Source: Bacillota bacterium
GTDB taxonomy: Bacteria; Bacillota; Sulfobacillia; Sulfobacillales; JAIMBI01
Assembly (NCBI GenBank): GCA_021795575.1
Contig: JAJYPH010000005.1
Location: forward strand, 1-53,042
Length of the DNA: 53,042 nucleotides
Reading direction: 5' to 3'
A program made the position numbers and the translations under genes. The notes under the pieces were generated by a model. That model had not been told where the DNA came from. It was given only the letters and a program-made list of their open reading frames with translations, and did no database searches. Positions 17,620 to 25,409 of the stretch are shown here, piece after piece. Each line of letters opens with the position of its first letter. Positions within the stretch are counted from its first letter, which is position 1.

Positions 17620-18074
17620 GGGGGCCCCGGGCGCAGCATCGCTTCCAACGCCATCGCCGCGGCCTCGTCCTTGGCCACCAGCAGCAGGGTGTCATCCCCG
17701 GCGATGGTGCCCAGGAGGCCGGGCACCGTCATGACGTCCAGCACCGCGCCCACGGCGTGCGCATTGCCCGGCAGCACCTTCAGCACCAACAAATTGTTGG
17801 CGCGGGTCAGCGACTGGTAGGCTTCGGCCAGCAGACGGCGCAGCCGCAGCTCCGGGGCCGGGCCCGCCGGGCCGGCGGGCAGGTGGTAGCGATGGCTCCC
17901 GTCGGCCGTGGGCACCTTCACCAGATTCAAATCCCGAATGTCGCGTGACACCGTGGCCTGCGCCGCCGGAAACCCGGCTCGCGCCAGCGCAGCCGCCACC
18001 TCCTCCTGCGTGCCCAAGGCCTCGCGCTCCACGAGCTCGCGCAGGAATCGCTGACGCACTTCTTTGACTTGCAC
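17616..18074 (-). CDS. argR: Arginine repressor ArgR
   Basis: Arginine-dependent DNA-binding repressor/activator, 152 aa. The N-terminal winged helix contains the recognition helix QATVSRDIRDLNLVKVP. The C-terminal domain has the hexamer and arginine-binding parts, with GTIAGDDTLLLVAKDEAAA. GTG at 18074 follows GGGGGAGG. It is the last gene of the argF-argG-argH-argR cluster, so the repressor is likely expressed with the genes it controls. Its binding site is plausibly the Arg box at the argF promoter (21753-21768). Confidence 0.95.
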   Translation of the reverse strand: MQVKEVRQRFLRELVEREALGTQEEVAAALARAGFPAAQATVSRDIRDLNLVKVPTADGSHRYHLPAGPAGPAPELRLRRLLAEAYQSLTRANNLLVLKVLPGNAHAVGAVLDVMTVPGLLGTIAGDDTLLLVAKDEAAAMALEAMLRPGPP

Positions 18075-18092
18075 GAAGAGCCTCCCCCGGCA

Positions 18093-19406
18093 TTATACCG
18101 GCTCGGCCACCGCCCTACGCAGCGCCGCCAGCTGGCGCGTGATGCTGGTCGGCCCCGGGCCCATCACCCGGTCGCGCTCCGTGAGGCTCTGGGCCACAGC
18201 CTCCGCGGGGGCGGCGGGGCTCTGGCGCCAGTCGCGCGACGACGCCACCTGACCGTGGGCCTGGCGAAACGGCATGCCGTCCTCCACCAGCCGGTCGGCG
18301 ACGTCCGTCGCCAACAGGTCGGTGGTGAGCGCCGCCCCGGTGCGCTCGGGACGAAAGGTGAGCGCCCCCAAGAGCCCGGTGGCCGCGCTGATGGCACCCC
18401 AGGCCGTGTCATGCGTCCCAAACAGGTAGCCCTTGTCTTCCTGCAGGTCGCGGTTGTACGCCAGCGGCAGGCCCTTCAACAACGTCAGGATGCCGGTCAG
18501 ATGGGCCACCCCCCGGGCCGAGCGGCCCCGCAGGAGTTCGGCCACATCCGGATTTTTCTTGTGGGGCATCATGCTGGACCCGGTGGCCCACGCGTCGGCC
18601 AGCTCCACGAACCCAAATTCGGCCGAGCTCCAGAGAACCACTTCCTCGCCCCAGCGCGACAGGTGGGAGAGGGTAAGCGCCGCGGCAAACACAAATTCCG
18701 CCACAAAGTCCCGGTCCGACACCGCGTCCAGGCTGTTGAGATAAATTGCGGGCCACCCGAGATGCCGGGCCACGGCCAAGGGGTCCACCGTAAGCGTCGA
18801 CCCCGCCAGCGCGCCGGCGCCTAAGGGCGACACCTGGGCTCGCCGCGCCACCTCGCCCAGGCGCTCGCGGTCGCGCTGCCACATCGCTCCGTATGCCAGC
18901 AGGTGGTGGCCCACCGTGATGGGCTGCGCCCGCTGCAGATGCGTGTAGCCAGGCATCGGTAGGGCGGCGTGGGCTTCGGCGACGTCCGCCAGCCGCAAGA
19001 TCAGGCGTGTGAGCGCGGCCGCGAGCGCGGCGGCCGCGTCCGCGACATAGAGATGCAGGTCCAGGGCCACCTGGTCGTTCCGGCTGCGGGCGGTGTGCAG
19101 GCGCCCCGCCACTGGCCCCAGGCGTTGGGATAGTTCCTGCTCCACCGCGGTGTGGACATCCTCCGCCGCCGCGTCCCAGGGCGGGCAGCCCGCGTCCACC
19201 TCGGCCAGCAGCTCCCGGAGGCCGGCCGTCAACTGGTCGCGATCCCCAGGCGTGAGTAGGCCCACCGCCCCCAGCATGTCCACGTGCGCCAGACTGCCCA
19301 CCAGATCGACGTGGGCCAGCCGCCAGTCCCAGGACACGGTGCCGGTGAAGGCCCGTGCGTCCGGGTGCGGTCCATCCGGCAAGCGCCCCGCCCACAGGTC
19401 AGGCAT
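18093..19406 (-). CDS. argH: Argininosuccinate lyase
   Basis: Last step of arginine synthesis: argininosuccinate to arginine and fumarate, cytoplasmic homotetramer. Length 437 aa, slightly short but complete. The family signature GSSMMPHKKNPD (with the catalytic Ser loop) is present, as are TARSRNDQVALDLHLY and the catalytic-His region PGYTHLQRAQP. The start overlaps the argG stop by eight bases, indicating translational coupling. It ends 18 bases before argR. Confidence 0.96.
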   Translation of the reverse strand: MPDLWAGRLPDGPHPDARAFTGTVSWDWRLAHVDLVGSLAHVDMLGAVGLLTPGDRDQLTAGLRELLAEVDAGCPPWDAAAEDVHTAVEQELSQRLGPVAGRLHTARSRNDQVALDLHLYVADAAAALAAALTRLILRLADVAEAHAALPMPGYTHLQRAQPITVGHHLLAYGAMWQRDRERLGEVARRAQVSPLGAGALAGSTLTVDPLAVARHLGWPAIYLNSLDAVSDRDFVAEFVFAAALTLSHLSRWGEEVVLWSSAEFGFVELADAWATGSSMMPHKKNPDVAELLRGRSARGVAHLTGILTLLKGLPLAYNRDLQEDKGYLFGTHDTAWGAISAATGLLGALTFRPERTGAALTTDLLATDVADRLVEDGMPFRQAHGQVASSRDWRQSPAAPAEAVAQSLTERDRVMGPGPTSITRQLAALRRAVAEPV

Positions 19407-20655
19407 GCTGCACCGAGGTCACCTGCACGCCCAATGCCTCCAGCTCCACCGGCTCAATGGGGCGCACGCGCGCCCGCGTCCGGAGCCCGAGGCCAAACAG
19501 CGCCACAAAGCCTTCGGCACTCTTGTGGTCAAAGGCGTCGCCGCTGCCGTACGTGGCCAGATCCGTGCGATACAGGCTTTTGTCCGCCTGGCGCCCCACC
19601 ACGGTCACGCGGCCGTGGGCCAGCGCCAGCGTCACGTCGCCTGTCACCGGCTGGTTCGCCTCCGTCATGAACGCATCCAGCGCTTCGCGCGACGGCGTGT
19701 ACCAGAGCCCCTCGTAGGCGAGCCGCGCGTACTCGCCCGCCAGGCTGGACTTGAGGCGCGCCAAATCGCGCGTCAGCACCAGCTGCTCCAGCGCCTGGTG
19801 GGCCGTGAGCAGGGTGACCGCGGCTGGGGCTTCGTAAACTTCGCGCGACTTGATGCCCACCAGCCGGTTTTCAATGCTGTCGAGACGACCCACGCCCGCA
19901 CGGCCGGCCCGTTCGTTCAGGGTGGCGAGGAGCGCGGGCAGCGGGAGCGCTTCCCCGTTCAGCGCCACCGGCACCCCATGAAGAAATCCCACCGTGACGC
20001 TGGCGGACACCGGATTCTCGTCGGGGTCGGCCGTCCACGACCAGGCATCGTCGGGCACCGGGTTCATGGGGTCTTCCAGGACGCCCCCTTCCACGCTGCG
20101 GCCCCACAGGTTCACGTCCACGCTGTAGGGCGCGGCCGCGGTGACGGGGACGGCAATGCCGTGGGTCTGGGCGTACTCGATCTCCTGGTCGCGGGTGAAC
20201 GCCCACTCCCGCACCGGCGCCACCACGGTGAGCGACGGATCCAGCGCCGCCACCGCCACATCGAAGCGCACTTGGTCGTTGCCCTTGCCGGTGCAGCCGT
20301 GCGCCACGGCCGTGGCCCCTTCGCGGTGCGCCACGGCCACCAACAGCTCCGCGATGAGCGGACGCGACAGCGCGGACGCGAGCGGATACACCCCTTCGTA
20401 CAGGGCGTCGGCCTTTAAAGCCGGCGCGATGAAGCGCTCCGCAAAGTGCTCGCGGGCATCCACCGCATAGGCGCGCGGGACCCCTAGCTGCACCGCTTTG
20501 TCCTGAATGGCCGCGAGATCCGTGTTGGCCCCCACGTCCACCACCAGCGTGACCACTTCCCAGCCCAGGTCCTGCAGCCACTTGATCGCCACACTGGTGT
20601 CGAGTCCCCCCGAATACGCCAGGACAATCTTCTTCTTCGTCGCGTGCGCGTTCAT
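19399..20655 (-). CDS. argG: Argininosuccinate synthase
   Basis: ATP-dependent condensation of citrulline and aspartate. 418 aa with the ATP pyrophosphatase loop AYSGGLDTSVAIKWL near the N-terminus, GCTGKGNDQVRFD and the central NLWGRSVEGG block, all typical. The start MNAHATKKK at 20655 is chosen because the conserved sequence begins just after it; the frame is open to 20688, and GTG codons in between, with AAAGGGG upstream, are alternatives. It follows argF by about 90 bases, with a short hairpin around the argF stop. Confidence 0.95.
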   Translation of the reverse strand: MNAHATKKKIVLAYSGGLDTSVAIKWLQDLGWEVVTLVVDVGANTDLAAIQDKAVQLGVPRAYAVDAREHFAERFIAPALKADALYEGVYPLASALSRPLIAELLVAVAHREGATAVAHGCTGKGNDQVRFDVAVAALDPSLTVVAPVREWAFTRDQEIEYAQTHGIAVPVTAAAPYSVDVNLWGRSVEGGVLEDPMNPVPDDAWSWTADPDENPVSASVTVGFLHGVPVALNGEALPLPALLATLNERAGRAGVGRLDSIENRLVGIKSREVYEAPAAVTLLTAHQALEQLVLTRDLARLKSSLAGEYARLAYEGLWYTPSREALDAFMTEANQPVTGDVTLALAHGRVTVVGRQADKSLYRTDLATYGSGDAFDHKSAEGFVALFGLGLRTRARVRPIEPVELEALGVQVTSVQHA

Positions 20656-20739
20656 CGTGTTTCCCACAGCACCGTTGCCCCTTTCCACTCAGAACCCGTG
20701 CCGGATCGGTCCCGGTCATGCTTCGCCCTCATCCCGCTA

Positions 20740-20754
20740 CCGGTATTCTACCGG
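20740..20754 (-). other. Short hairpin at the argF stop codon
   Basis: CCGGTA-TTC-TACCGG, a perfect 6-bp stem with three-base loop that covers the argF stop codon. No T-run follows, so it is not a normal terminator; it may tune read-through or mRNA stability between argF and argG. Confidence 0.3.
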
Positions 20755-21731
20755 CATTCCAGCAGCGAAAAGTCGGGCGTCAGCAAACTGGCCAGCAACG
20801 CCTTCTCCGTGTGCAGCCGGTTTTCCGCCTGATCCCACACGACCGATTGGGGGCCATCCAACACCGCCGCCGCGACTTCTTCGCCCCGATGGGCCGGCAG
20901 GCAGTGCATAAAGACGGCATCGGGGGCGGCGGCGTGCATGAGCGCGGGTGTTATCTGGAAGCCCGCAAACGCCTGGCGGCGCGCCGCCGCCTCCGCCTCT
21001 TGGCCCATCGACACCCACACATCGGTGTACACCGCTTGTGCGCCCGCCACGGCCCCTTGGGGATCCTGGGTCAGCACCACGCTGCCCCCCGCTCGCCGTG
21101 CCGCCGCCGATGCCCACGCCGTGAGCGCCGCTTCGGGGGCATAACCGGCAGGCGTCGCCAGGCGCAGGTGGAGGCCTACCAGGGCCGCGGCCTCCAACCA
21201 GGCCGCCGCCATGTTGCTGCCATCCCCCACGTAAGCCACCGGGAGCCCTTTAAGCCCGCCAAACTGCTCGGACAGCGTCAGCAGGTCCGCGAGGGTCTGA
21301 CACGGGTGATACTGGTGGGACAGCGCATTCACCACCGGCACCGACGCCGCCTCGGCCAGCTCCTCCAGCACACTCTGATCCCCCGTGCGCAGCACGATGG
21401 CATCCACGTAGCGCGACAGCACCCGGCCGGTGTCGCCCAGCGTCTCGGCGCGCGCCAGCTGCAGCGTGTTGGGGGCCAGCTCCAGGGGAAAGCCCCCCAG
21501 TTGCTGCACCGCCACCGCAAACGACACCCGCGTCCGGGTGGACGGCTTTTCGAAAATCATGGCCACCGTCATGCCAGCCAGGGGCTCGACCCGCGTGGCC
21601 CCGCGGCGCTGCTTCATCTGGTGCGCCAGGTGCACCAGCTGCAGCACCTCTTGGCCGCTTAGGTCCGCCAACCGAAGAAAGTCACGCCCCACCAAATGGG
21701 GTTGCGCCGGAAGCACAGGGGCAGTAGCCAC
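20748..21731 (-). CDS. argF: Ornithine carbamoyltransferase
   Basis: Makes citrulline from ornithine and carbamoyl phosphate. 327 aa with the carbamoyl-phosphate site EKPSTRTRVSFAVAV, the HPCQTLADLLTL motif and the ornithine loop HCLPAHRGEEV. GTG at 21731 follows AGGAGGT by six bases. It is the first gene of the arg cluster and carries the clear promoter and Arg box upstream. The earlier arginine genes (argC, J, B, D) are not in the window. A catabolic (arginine deiminase) role is less likely given argG, argH and argR downstream. Confidence 0.96.
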   Translation of the reverse strand: MATAPVLPAQPHLVGRDFLRLADLSGQEVLQLVHLAHQMKQRRGATRVEPLAGMTVAMIFEKPSTRTRVSFAVAVQQLGGFPLELAPNTLQLARAETLGDTGRVLSRYVDAIVLRTGDQSVLEELAEAASVPVVNALSHQYHPCQTLADLLTLSEQFGGLKGLPVAYVGDGSNMAAAWLEAAALVGLHLRLATPAGYAPEAALTAWASAAARRAGGSVVLTQDPQGAVAGAQAVYTDVWVSMGQEAEAAARRQAFAGFQITPALMHAAAPDAVFMHCLPAHRGEEVAAAVLDGPQSVVWDQAENRLHTEKALLASLLTPDFSLLECR

Positions 21732-21752
21732 AACGACACCTCCTCAGGGAAT

Positions 21753-21788
21753 GTGAATATATATGCACCATCGAGGAAGTTGTGTCAA
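21753..21788 (-). promoter_or_regulatory. argF promoter with Arg box
   Basis: On the minus strand TTGACA (21788-21783) is a consensus -35. An AT-rich block with TATATA and TATATT as possible -10 lies 19-21 bases downstream. The near-palindrome GTGAATATATATGCAC (21753-21768; 14 of 16 positions symmetric) matches the ArgR operator form TGAAT-n4-ATTCA and overlaps the -10. Repression by ArgR-arginine at this site follows from the known mechanism. A run of seven A lies about 23 bases upstream of the -35 and may act as an UP element. Confidence 0.75.
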
Positions 21789-21981
21789 GGCCGGACGCGC
21801 CCGCGCAGGATTTTTTTGCGGCAGCGGAACAACGGCAGCCCTGGTGCCCGAATGTCTCCATCCAGATCTGGTCCGCACCGATTATTCGTTCTTGTGCATA
21901 ACCCCGTGACGTCCGTCTGTGGAGGCCGCTGGCGTTCATGGCACGACGCGGTACACTGTGCCCACTGGCGTACACGTCGCG

Positions 21982-22410
21982 ATGTCGACGCGCGTCATGA
22001 GTCTCCGGCTCAAGGAGGGTCAAGCAGAGCGCCTGAACCGCTTGGCTCGGCGCCAACCGCGGCGGCCCAGCGAATCCCTGTCCACGATCCTCGAAGAAGC
22101 CCTGCGTGCGTCGGAGTTTCCGCTGGTCCAATTTCGCGACACGGTTCTTGGCCGTGAAGCCTATGTGGTGGGCACAAGCACCGCCGTGTGGGAGATTGCC
22201 TGGCTGGCGCAGCAGTACGAGGGGGACGCGGACCGCATCGCATCGCACCTCGAGGGGCCGGCCATCAAGGTGCAGGCCGCTCTGGCGTACGCGGCGTGCT
22301 ACCCCCACGAGATGGCCGATGCGCTGGCCGACATGGCCCACCGTGCGGAGGATTTGGCGCGGCATCTGCCACAGCCGCACGTGTTCCGCGTGGATGACGA
22401 GACACCATAG
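21982..22410 (+). CDS. Antitoxin with ribbon-helix-helix and DUF433-like domains
   Basis: Protein of 142 aa. An RHH-like N-terminus (MSLRLKEGQAERLNRLAR) is followed by a SESLSTILEEAL helix. The C-terminal domain resembles DUF433: STAVWEIAWLAQQYEGD, then AALAYAACYPHEMADAL. In this family the antitoxin neutralises a DUF5615 PIN-like toxin, which is the next gene. Start ATG at 21982 has no strong ribosome binding site; GTG at 21919 is possible but would add a non-conserved stretch. It is divergent from argF, and the 250-base gap holds both promoters. Confidence 0.75.
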   Translation: MSTRVMSLRLKEGQAERLNRLARRQPRRPSESLSTILEEALRASEFPLVQFRDTVLGREAYVVGTSTAVWEIAWLAQQYEGDADRIASHLEGPAIKVQAALAYAACYPHEMADALADMAHRAEDLARHLPQPHVFRVDDETP

Positions 22411-22423
22411 CGCCCCACCGCCC

Positions 22424-22792
22424 ATGGCGCTGTTGCTCGACGAGCACGTGTCGCCCGCGGTCGCGAGGGCACTGCGATGGGAAGCCGTCGAAGTCGTGTC
22501 CCTCCAGGCAGGGCAGCACGGAGCCTGGCTGGGAGCACCGGACGACCGCCTCCTGCAGGAGGCGGTCTCGCACGGCCGCGTGCTGGTGACCTATGACCGC
22601 AGCACCATCCCGCCGCTGCTGCGGGTGTGGGCGGAGGCCGGTCGATCTCATGCGGGCGTGATCCTTATCGATCAGCACAGCATTCCCGCCAGCGATATCG
22701 GCGGTTTGGCCCGTGCGCTCGCCACGCTCGTCGCTGAAGCGGGTCAGCGGGATGGGGCCAACCGCGTCGAGTACCGGCATCGCGTCCGCTGA
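22424..22792 (+). CDS. DUF5615 family PIN-like toxin
   Basis: Protein of 122 aa beginning MALLLDEHVSPAVARAL, the DUF5615 hallmark (a catalytic Asp in LLLDEH). Next come DDRLLQEAVSHGRVLVTYD (second acidic cluster) and HAGVILIDQHSIPASDIG. The fold is a variant of the PIN ribonuclease domain. It follows its antitoxin by 13 bases. A start at 22394, overlapping the antitoxin, is possible, but ATG 22424 matches where family members begin. It looks intact and probably forms a working type II module, although toxicity has not been shown for most of the family. Confidence 0.8.
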   Translation: MALLLDEHVSPAVARALRWEAVEVVSLQAGQHGAWLGAPDDRLLQEAVSHGRVLVTYDRSTIPPLLRVWAEAGRSHAGVILIDQHSIPASDIGGLARALATLVAEAGQRDGANRVEYRHRVR

Positions 22793-22847
22793 TGGTCCTC
22801 ATCTCCGTTTCTGCCCCGCGGCCGCGGCGGGCGGTGGACAGACCCGG

Positions 22848-23744
22848 CTATCCGAAGGTGGACTCCAGAAACCGGGCCCACTGATTCGCCACGTGAGCGA
22901 GGCGCGCGGGCGCTGATGCCTCCCGCCCGCGCGCAATCTGCCGTTCACGCACCCGCAGGTTGGTGAGCGCCTCCACCACCGCCGCCGAGAACGCGTCGGC
23001 GCGGGTCGGGTCGACCATCAGGGCGGCATGACCCGACGCTTCGCGGGCAGCGGGGCGGTCCAATGCCACCGCCGGCAGGCCGGCGGCCGCGGCCCAGCCG
23101 AGCCAATACGGAAACCCGTCGTCCTCGGCCTGGACGAAGACGTCGGCGCCGTGCAGCAGGCCGGCGGCTTCGCGCGCCGACACGCGGGGCAGCAGCACCA
23201 CACTCTCCGAAAGGCCCAGATGAGCCACCAGCGGGGCGATGCGCTCCCGATGCGGCAGGGCCCCCAGCAGCACGAGCTCCCCTTCGCGGTGCAGCACATC
23301 GCGCACCAACGGCAACAGCCGCGTCAGGCCCTGGCCGCGCTCCCAATCGGCGGCGGCCAGCACCCGGGGCCGGGCCTCCAAGTGATAGCGTTCGTTCACG
23401 TCGACGACAGCCCGCGTGTCGTCCCAATCGTAGAGGGGCTCGGGCGCCGGAAACGGCAGCACCACGACCTGGGCGGCTAGTCCCTCCCCGCGCTCCTGGA
23501 GCTCGCGTTGTAGATCCTGAGTGGGCACGACCACCCCCGGCCCGCGAACCCTAAGCGCCCCGGCGGGCAGTCGGGTGACGGCCGCGACGCCGTGCCGCCG
23601 CGTATCGGCGAGGCTGGGGGACACCGCCACCCGCCGTGACCCCCTGTCGGTCCCCGCCGCGGCAATGGCCTCGGGCAAAAGTTCCGCCTGGACGCGGTCC
23701 GCGTCGGCGGCGTGGCGCCCGACGCGCCAGTCCACGCGGATCAC
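22848..23744 (-). CDS. Glycosyltransferase family 4-like protein
   Basis: Protein of about 298 aa with a GT-B-type C-terminal half: RVLAAADWERGQGLTRLLPL, GALPHRERIAPLVAHLGLSE, VVLLPRVSAREAAGLLHGAD and VFVQAEDDGFPYWLGWAAA, the order expected for a family 4 donor-sugar domain. The N-terminal half is short. GTG at 23744 overlaps the soeC stop by four bases (GTGA); the frame is open to 23798, but that stretch lies inside soeC. No link between a glycosyltransferase and sulfite oxidation is known to me, so coupling to soeC may only reflect operon packing. Donor and acceptor are unknown. Confidence 0.75.
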   Translation of the reverse strand: MIRVDWRVGRHAADADRVQAELLPEAIAAAGTDRGSRRVAVSPSLADTRRHGVAAVTRLPAGALRVRGPGVVVPTQDLQRELQERGEGLAAQVVVLPFPAPEPLYDWDDTRAVVDVNERYHLEARPRVLAAADWERGQGLTRLLPLVRDVLHREGELVLLGALPHRERIAPLVAHLGLSESVVLLPRVSAREAAGLLHGADVFVQAEDDGFPYWLGWAAAAGLPAVALDRPAAREASGHAALMVDPTRADAFSAAVVEALTNLRVRERQIARGREASAPARLAHVANQWARFLESTFG

Positions 23745-24706
23745 GGGACTGACTTCCGCGTCGGCTCCCACGGTGAGGCGGCCCCGCTGGTGAGCCAAAT
23801 GGACGAGCTGTGGGTGGCGTCCGCGAAAAACAGCCAGCGCTCGTAGTACACGCCCGCCGCCGCCGTGACGACCGCCAGAACGGCCACCGGCGAGGACCCG
23901 CTGGCCATGAGGAGCACGGCGGTCAGCACGGCCGCGATCGCCAACGGGCCACGGGCGCGCTGGCGCTCCTCATCGGTCAGGGGGCGCCACACCTGCGGCT
24001 GCGTGCGATACGGCGTCCGGCTGGTGCCGCTGTCGGCCAAGCGATACCGGCGGCCGGGCATGCCCATCTGCTGCCCGGACTCCACCTGCACCCGGGCTCG
24101 CCGAAACACCCGCCCCTGCACGCCCTTCAGGACGGCCAGCGCCAACAGCGCCCACACCAGGGCGATGGCGAGTCCGGTATCCGACGTCCGTGATACCACC
24201 ACCAGGAGAGCCCAGGCCCACACCCCGCCCGCCACGAGGCCCGTGCCCATCATGGCCGCCACCGTCGTGGGCGTGCGCCAGCTCAGCATGGCGGGAATCG
24301 TCGCGTAAATCATGGCGGTGACCCACATCGCCAACAAGCCCAACAGCGCCGTGGCGATGAAGAGCCCGCGTTCCAGGCCCGGGGCGACCGGGTGCACCAG
24401 CGACACCAGAACCGAAAGCGCCGCCGCCGCCCCAAAAGGCGCCGTGGTGGCCACCTCGCGCGACAGCCACGAGGACTTCAGGCGACGCAGGATGAACTTG
24501 GCGGCCGCGCGCCGGTGCATGTGAAACGTGGACGCCAGGCCGCCGCCCGCCACCAGCACCAAGCCCAACAGCGCGAGGAACCCGGGCGTCGCGCTGTGCA
24601 GGAATCCGGGGGCGGCCACAAAGCCCAGGATGGCCAGTACCACAAACACGCCCCCCGCCAATCCTTGCAGGCCGGTCATAAGCAACAGAGGTCCTGTCGG
24701 CCGCAT
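23741..24706 (-). CDS. soeC: Membrane anchor subunit of sulfite dehydrogenase (DmsC/SoeC-like)
   Basis: Integral membrane protein of 321 aa with about eight hydrophobic segments. It belongs to the DmsC type of quinone-interacting anchors: TGLQGLAGGVFVVLAI at the start, ASTFHMHRRAAAKFILRRLKSSW in the first loop, and the YERWLFFADATHSSS ending. It would pass electrons from the iron-sulfur subunit to quinone. The identification as SoeC rests on the SoeA-like catalytic subunit two genes upstream. It starts one base after the soeB stop and overlaps the glycosyltransferase gene. Confidence 0.82.
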   Translation of the reverse strand: MRPTGPLLLMTGLQGLAGGVFVVLAILGFVAAPGFLHSATPGFLALLGLVLVAGGGLASTFHMHRRAAAKFILRRLKSSWLSREVATTAPFGAAAALSVLVSLVHPVAPGLERGLFIATALLGLLAMWVTAMIYATIPAMLSWRTPTTVAAMMGTGLVAGGVWAWALLVVVSRTSDTGLAIALVWALLALAVLKGVQGRVFRRARVQVESGQQMGMPGRRYRLADSGTSRTPYRTQPQVWRPLTDEERQRARGPLAIAAVLTAVLLMASGSSPVAVLAVVTAAAGVYYERWLFFADATHSSSIWLTSGAASPWEPTRKSVP

Positions 24707-24707
24707 G

Positions 24708-25370
24708 TCAGTACCGCCCCGTCAGCAGACTGTCCAGCTTGCTGTCGTCCACGGCGCTGGCCACGGGGCGCCGCGGCAGATAGTGCACGGCCGGGTTGGC
24801 CCCCAGTTCGGGCAACAACTGGAACCCACGCTGTTCGGCCACCAGGCGCGCCACCTCGGAGTCGGGGTCGTCCAGGTCGCCGTACGTGCGGGCATGGGTG
24901 GGACAGCTTTGCACACACGCCGGCTGCCGGTCCTCGGGTGCCAGCGTCTCATCTTCGATGCGGTCGATGCACAGGGTGCACTTCTTCACCACGCCCTGGT
25001 GCTCGTCAAACTCGCGGACGCCGTAGGGGCACGCCCACATGCACAGCTGACAGCCGATGCAGCTGTCGTAGTCCACCAGCACCACGCCGTTGTCCTCGCG
25101 CTTGAAGGACGCCCCGGTGGGGCACACCGGCACGCACGGCGCGTCATAGCAGTGCATGCACGCCTTGGGCAGGTACAGGACGTCCGCCTCCGGGTACTCG
25201 CCGCCCTCCATGCCCACAATCCGGTTCCACCACATGCCGTCCGGATCCGCGTATGGGTCCTGATCCGGCACGGGGCCAAACGAACCCCCGGTGTTGTGCT
25301 CCTTGCACGACACCTGGCAGCTTTTACACCCCACACACTTGTTGAGGTCGGTGATAATGGTCAGCTGCAT
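24708..25370 (-). CDS. soeB: Iron-sulfur subunit of sulfite dehydrogenase (SoeB-like)
   Basis: Electron-transfer subunit of 220 aa with four [4Fe-4S] clusters expected. The first cysteine set is C12-x2-C15-x2-C18-x3-C22 (CVGCKSCQVSC). Further sets are CMHCYDAPCVPVCP, CIGCQLCMWACPYG and KCTLCIDR with CVQSCPTHA. The protein lacks a Tat or Sec signal, placing it on the cytoplasmic side. ATG at 25370 follows AAAGGAG. It sits between soeA (39-base gap) and soeC. Confidence 0.88.
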   Translation of the reverse strand: MQLTIITDLNKCVGCKSCQVSCKEHNTGGSFGPVPDQDPYADPDGMWWNRIVGMEGGEYPEADVLYLPKACMHCYDAPCVPVCPTGASFKREDNGVVLVDYDSCIGCQLCMWACPYGVREFDEHQGVVKKCTLCIDRIEDETLAPEDRQPACVQSCPTHARTYGDLDDPDSEVARLVAEQRGFQLLPELGANPAVHYLPRRPVASAVDDSKLDSLLTGRY

Positions 25371-25409
25371 GATGCACTCCTTTCGTCGCCGGGAATCGCC
25401 TGGCCGCCG

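Noticed and set aside
20737-20758. CTACCGG direct repeat near argF end as an att site or mobile element scar
   Set aside because: Only two imperfect copies, no integrase or transposase nearby; better explained as a small hairpin.
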